Positions 11,365 to 11,635 of a stretch of DNA of 11,635 nucleotides are shown here, piece by piece. Every line of letters begins with the position of its first letter. The first letter of the stretch is position 1. Source of the DNA: CAIOZW01 sp049317725 (lineage in GTDB: Bacteria > Acidobacteriota > Blastocatellia > RBC074); assembly GCA_049317725.1 (NCBI GenBank), contig JBMOHS010000127.1, positions 1 through 11,635 of the forward strand, given 5' to 3'. Made by a program: the position numbers and the translations under genes. A model generated the notes under the pieces. That model was not told where the DNA came from. It searched no databases and saw only the letters and a list, made by a program, of their open reading frames with translations.

Positions 11365-11635
11365 CCGGGCTTCCTCCCGCGCACGCTTTGACGGATCGAC
11401 CTTCTTTTTTCGTAACTACTCACGGCGTTAATGAACTTCAAGGGGTTCTATCTTCTTCTCGGTGATCTCTCTGTCTTGCAAGGATGTCTTCCATTCAGAC
11501 ATTGCTCGCTTCATGAAGCTGTTCAATTCCCAATTTCCTTCTTGGTGTTCTCCGTGCCTCCGTGTGAGCCTCTTCCCCCGCCCCCGCCCCCAGCGTGGGC
11601 CCAGTTGTTTTTTCTCACACGAAGACACGAAGCCA
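11365..11635. other. Non-coding 3' region with lower GC and accessory-type repeat
   Basis: No supported gene is present. From about 11395 to 11550 the GC content falls visibly below that of the genes to the left. This is followed by the inverted repeat at 11550-11632. A short open frame on the minus strand (11428-11628) has no recognisable domain and runs across the repeat. A T-run at 11405-11410 has no proper hairpin before it. The composition shift suggests the edge of an accessory or degenerate insertion continuing past the window. Confidence 0.5.
11550..11632. repeat. 19-bp inverted repeat around a G/C-rich core
   Basis: Arms 11550-11568 and 11614-11632 are reverse complements except at three positions. 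All three differences are C against A on the plus strand, so as RNA from the minus strand they become G-U pairs and the 19-bp stem stays intact. The 45-nt core contains three CCCCC runs at 11575-11591. Arms of this CCGTG / CGTGTC style recur in environmental genomes, by recollection. Confidence 0.7.

Noticed and set aside
11366..11410. Terminator after the PIG-L deacetylase gene
   Set aside because: A T-run at 11405-11410 exists, but the only nearby stem (CGGG / CCCG at 11366-11379) is 4 bp and too far away.
11428..11628. 66-codon minus-strand open frame at the right end
   Set aside because: It runs through the inverted repeat and the G-rich core, has no clear ribosome-binding site and resembles no family I know.

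Overview
The window is an ordinary-looking stretch of high-GC bacterial chromosome with ten protein genes: nine complete and one cut by the left edge. I see no phage, transposase, CRISPR array, rRNA or tRNA. The best guess for the host is Acidobacteriota. The reasons are the ECF sigma / zinc-finger anti-sigma pair, whose anti-sigma tail resembles proteins I associate with that phylum; the secreted Pro-rich third gene with Gly-Thr-Arg and Glu-Arg-Trp-Tyr-Ser type motifs; and the PIG-L deacetylase with a Gln-His-x-Gly-His-x-Tyr-Pro tail. This placement is recollection and inference, not a database result.

Layout. (1) 1-2740, plus strand: the 3' end of a thioredoxin-like [2Fe-2S] ferredoxin, a YvcK/GlmR-type factor overlapping it by 4 bp, and glmU. 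The last two genes concern UDP-GlcNAc and cell-wall precursor supply. (2) 2827-5579, minus strand, read right to left: ECF sigma factor, membrane zinc-finger anti-sigma factor (4-bp overlap), and a secreted protein with a (Pro-Pro-Ala)n linker. This looks like one self-contained envelope-signalling operon and is the least described part of the window. (3) 5861-6400, minus: a DJ-1/PfpI family protein with its own leader and two hairpins after its stop. (4) 6539-6976, minus: a YjbQ/UPF0047 protein. It is divergent from (5) 7209-8171, plus, an aldo/keto reductase that probably starts at TTG. The roughly 230 bp between them hold three inverted repeats, a plausible minus-strand promoter and an 18-bp tandem duplication that also duplicates the start codon. 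(6) 8186-10400, minus: a cardiolipin-synthase-like phospholipase D with a C-terminal membrane anchor, followed with an 8-bp overlap by an endonuclease/exonuclease/phosphatase (EEP) protein. The pair matches the clsB-ybhP arrangement of Escherichia coli in the same gene order. (7) 10576-11364, plus: a PIG-L/LmbE-type deacetylase, divergent from the lipid pair.

The last 270 bp (11365-11635) hold no gene I can support. The base composition drops in GC, and the end carries an imperfect 19-bp inverted repeat around a C-rich/G-rich core, of a style seen repeatedly in environmental genomes near small accessory genes.

Regulatory calls (promoters, dyads, hairpins) come from reading by eye and are of low to moderate confidence.
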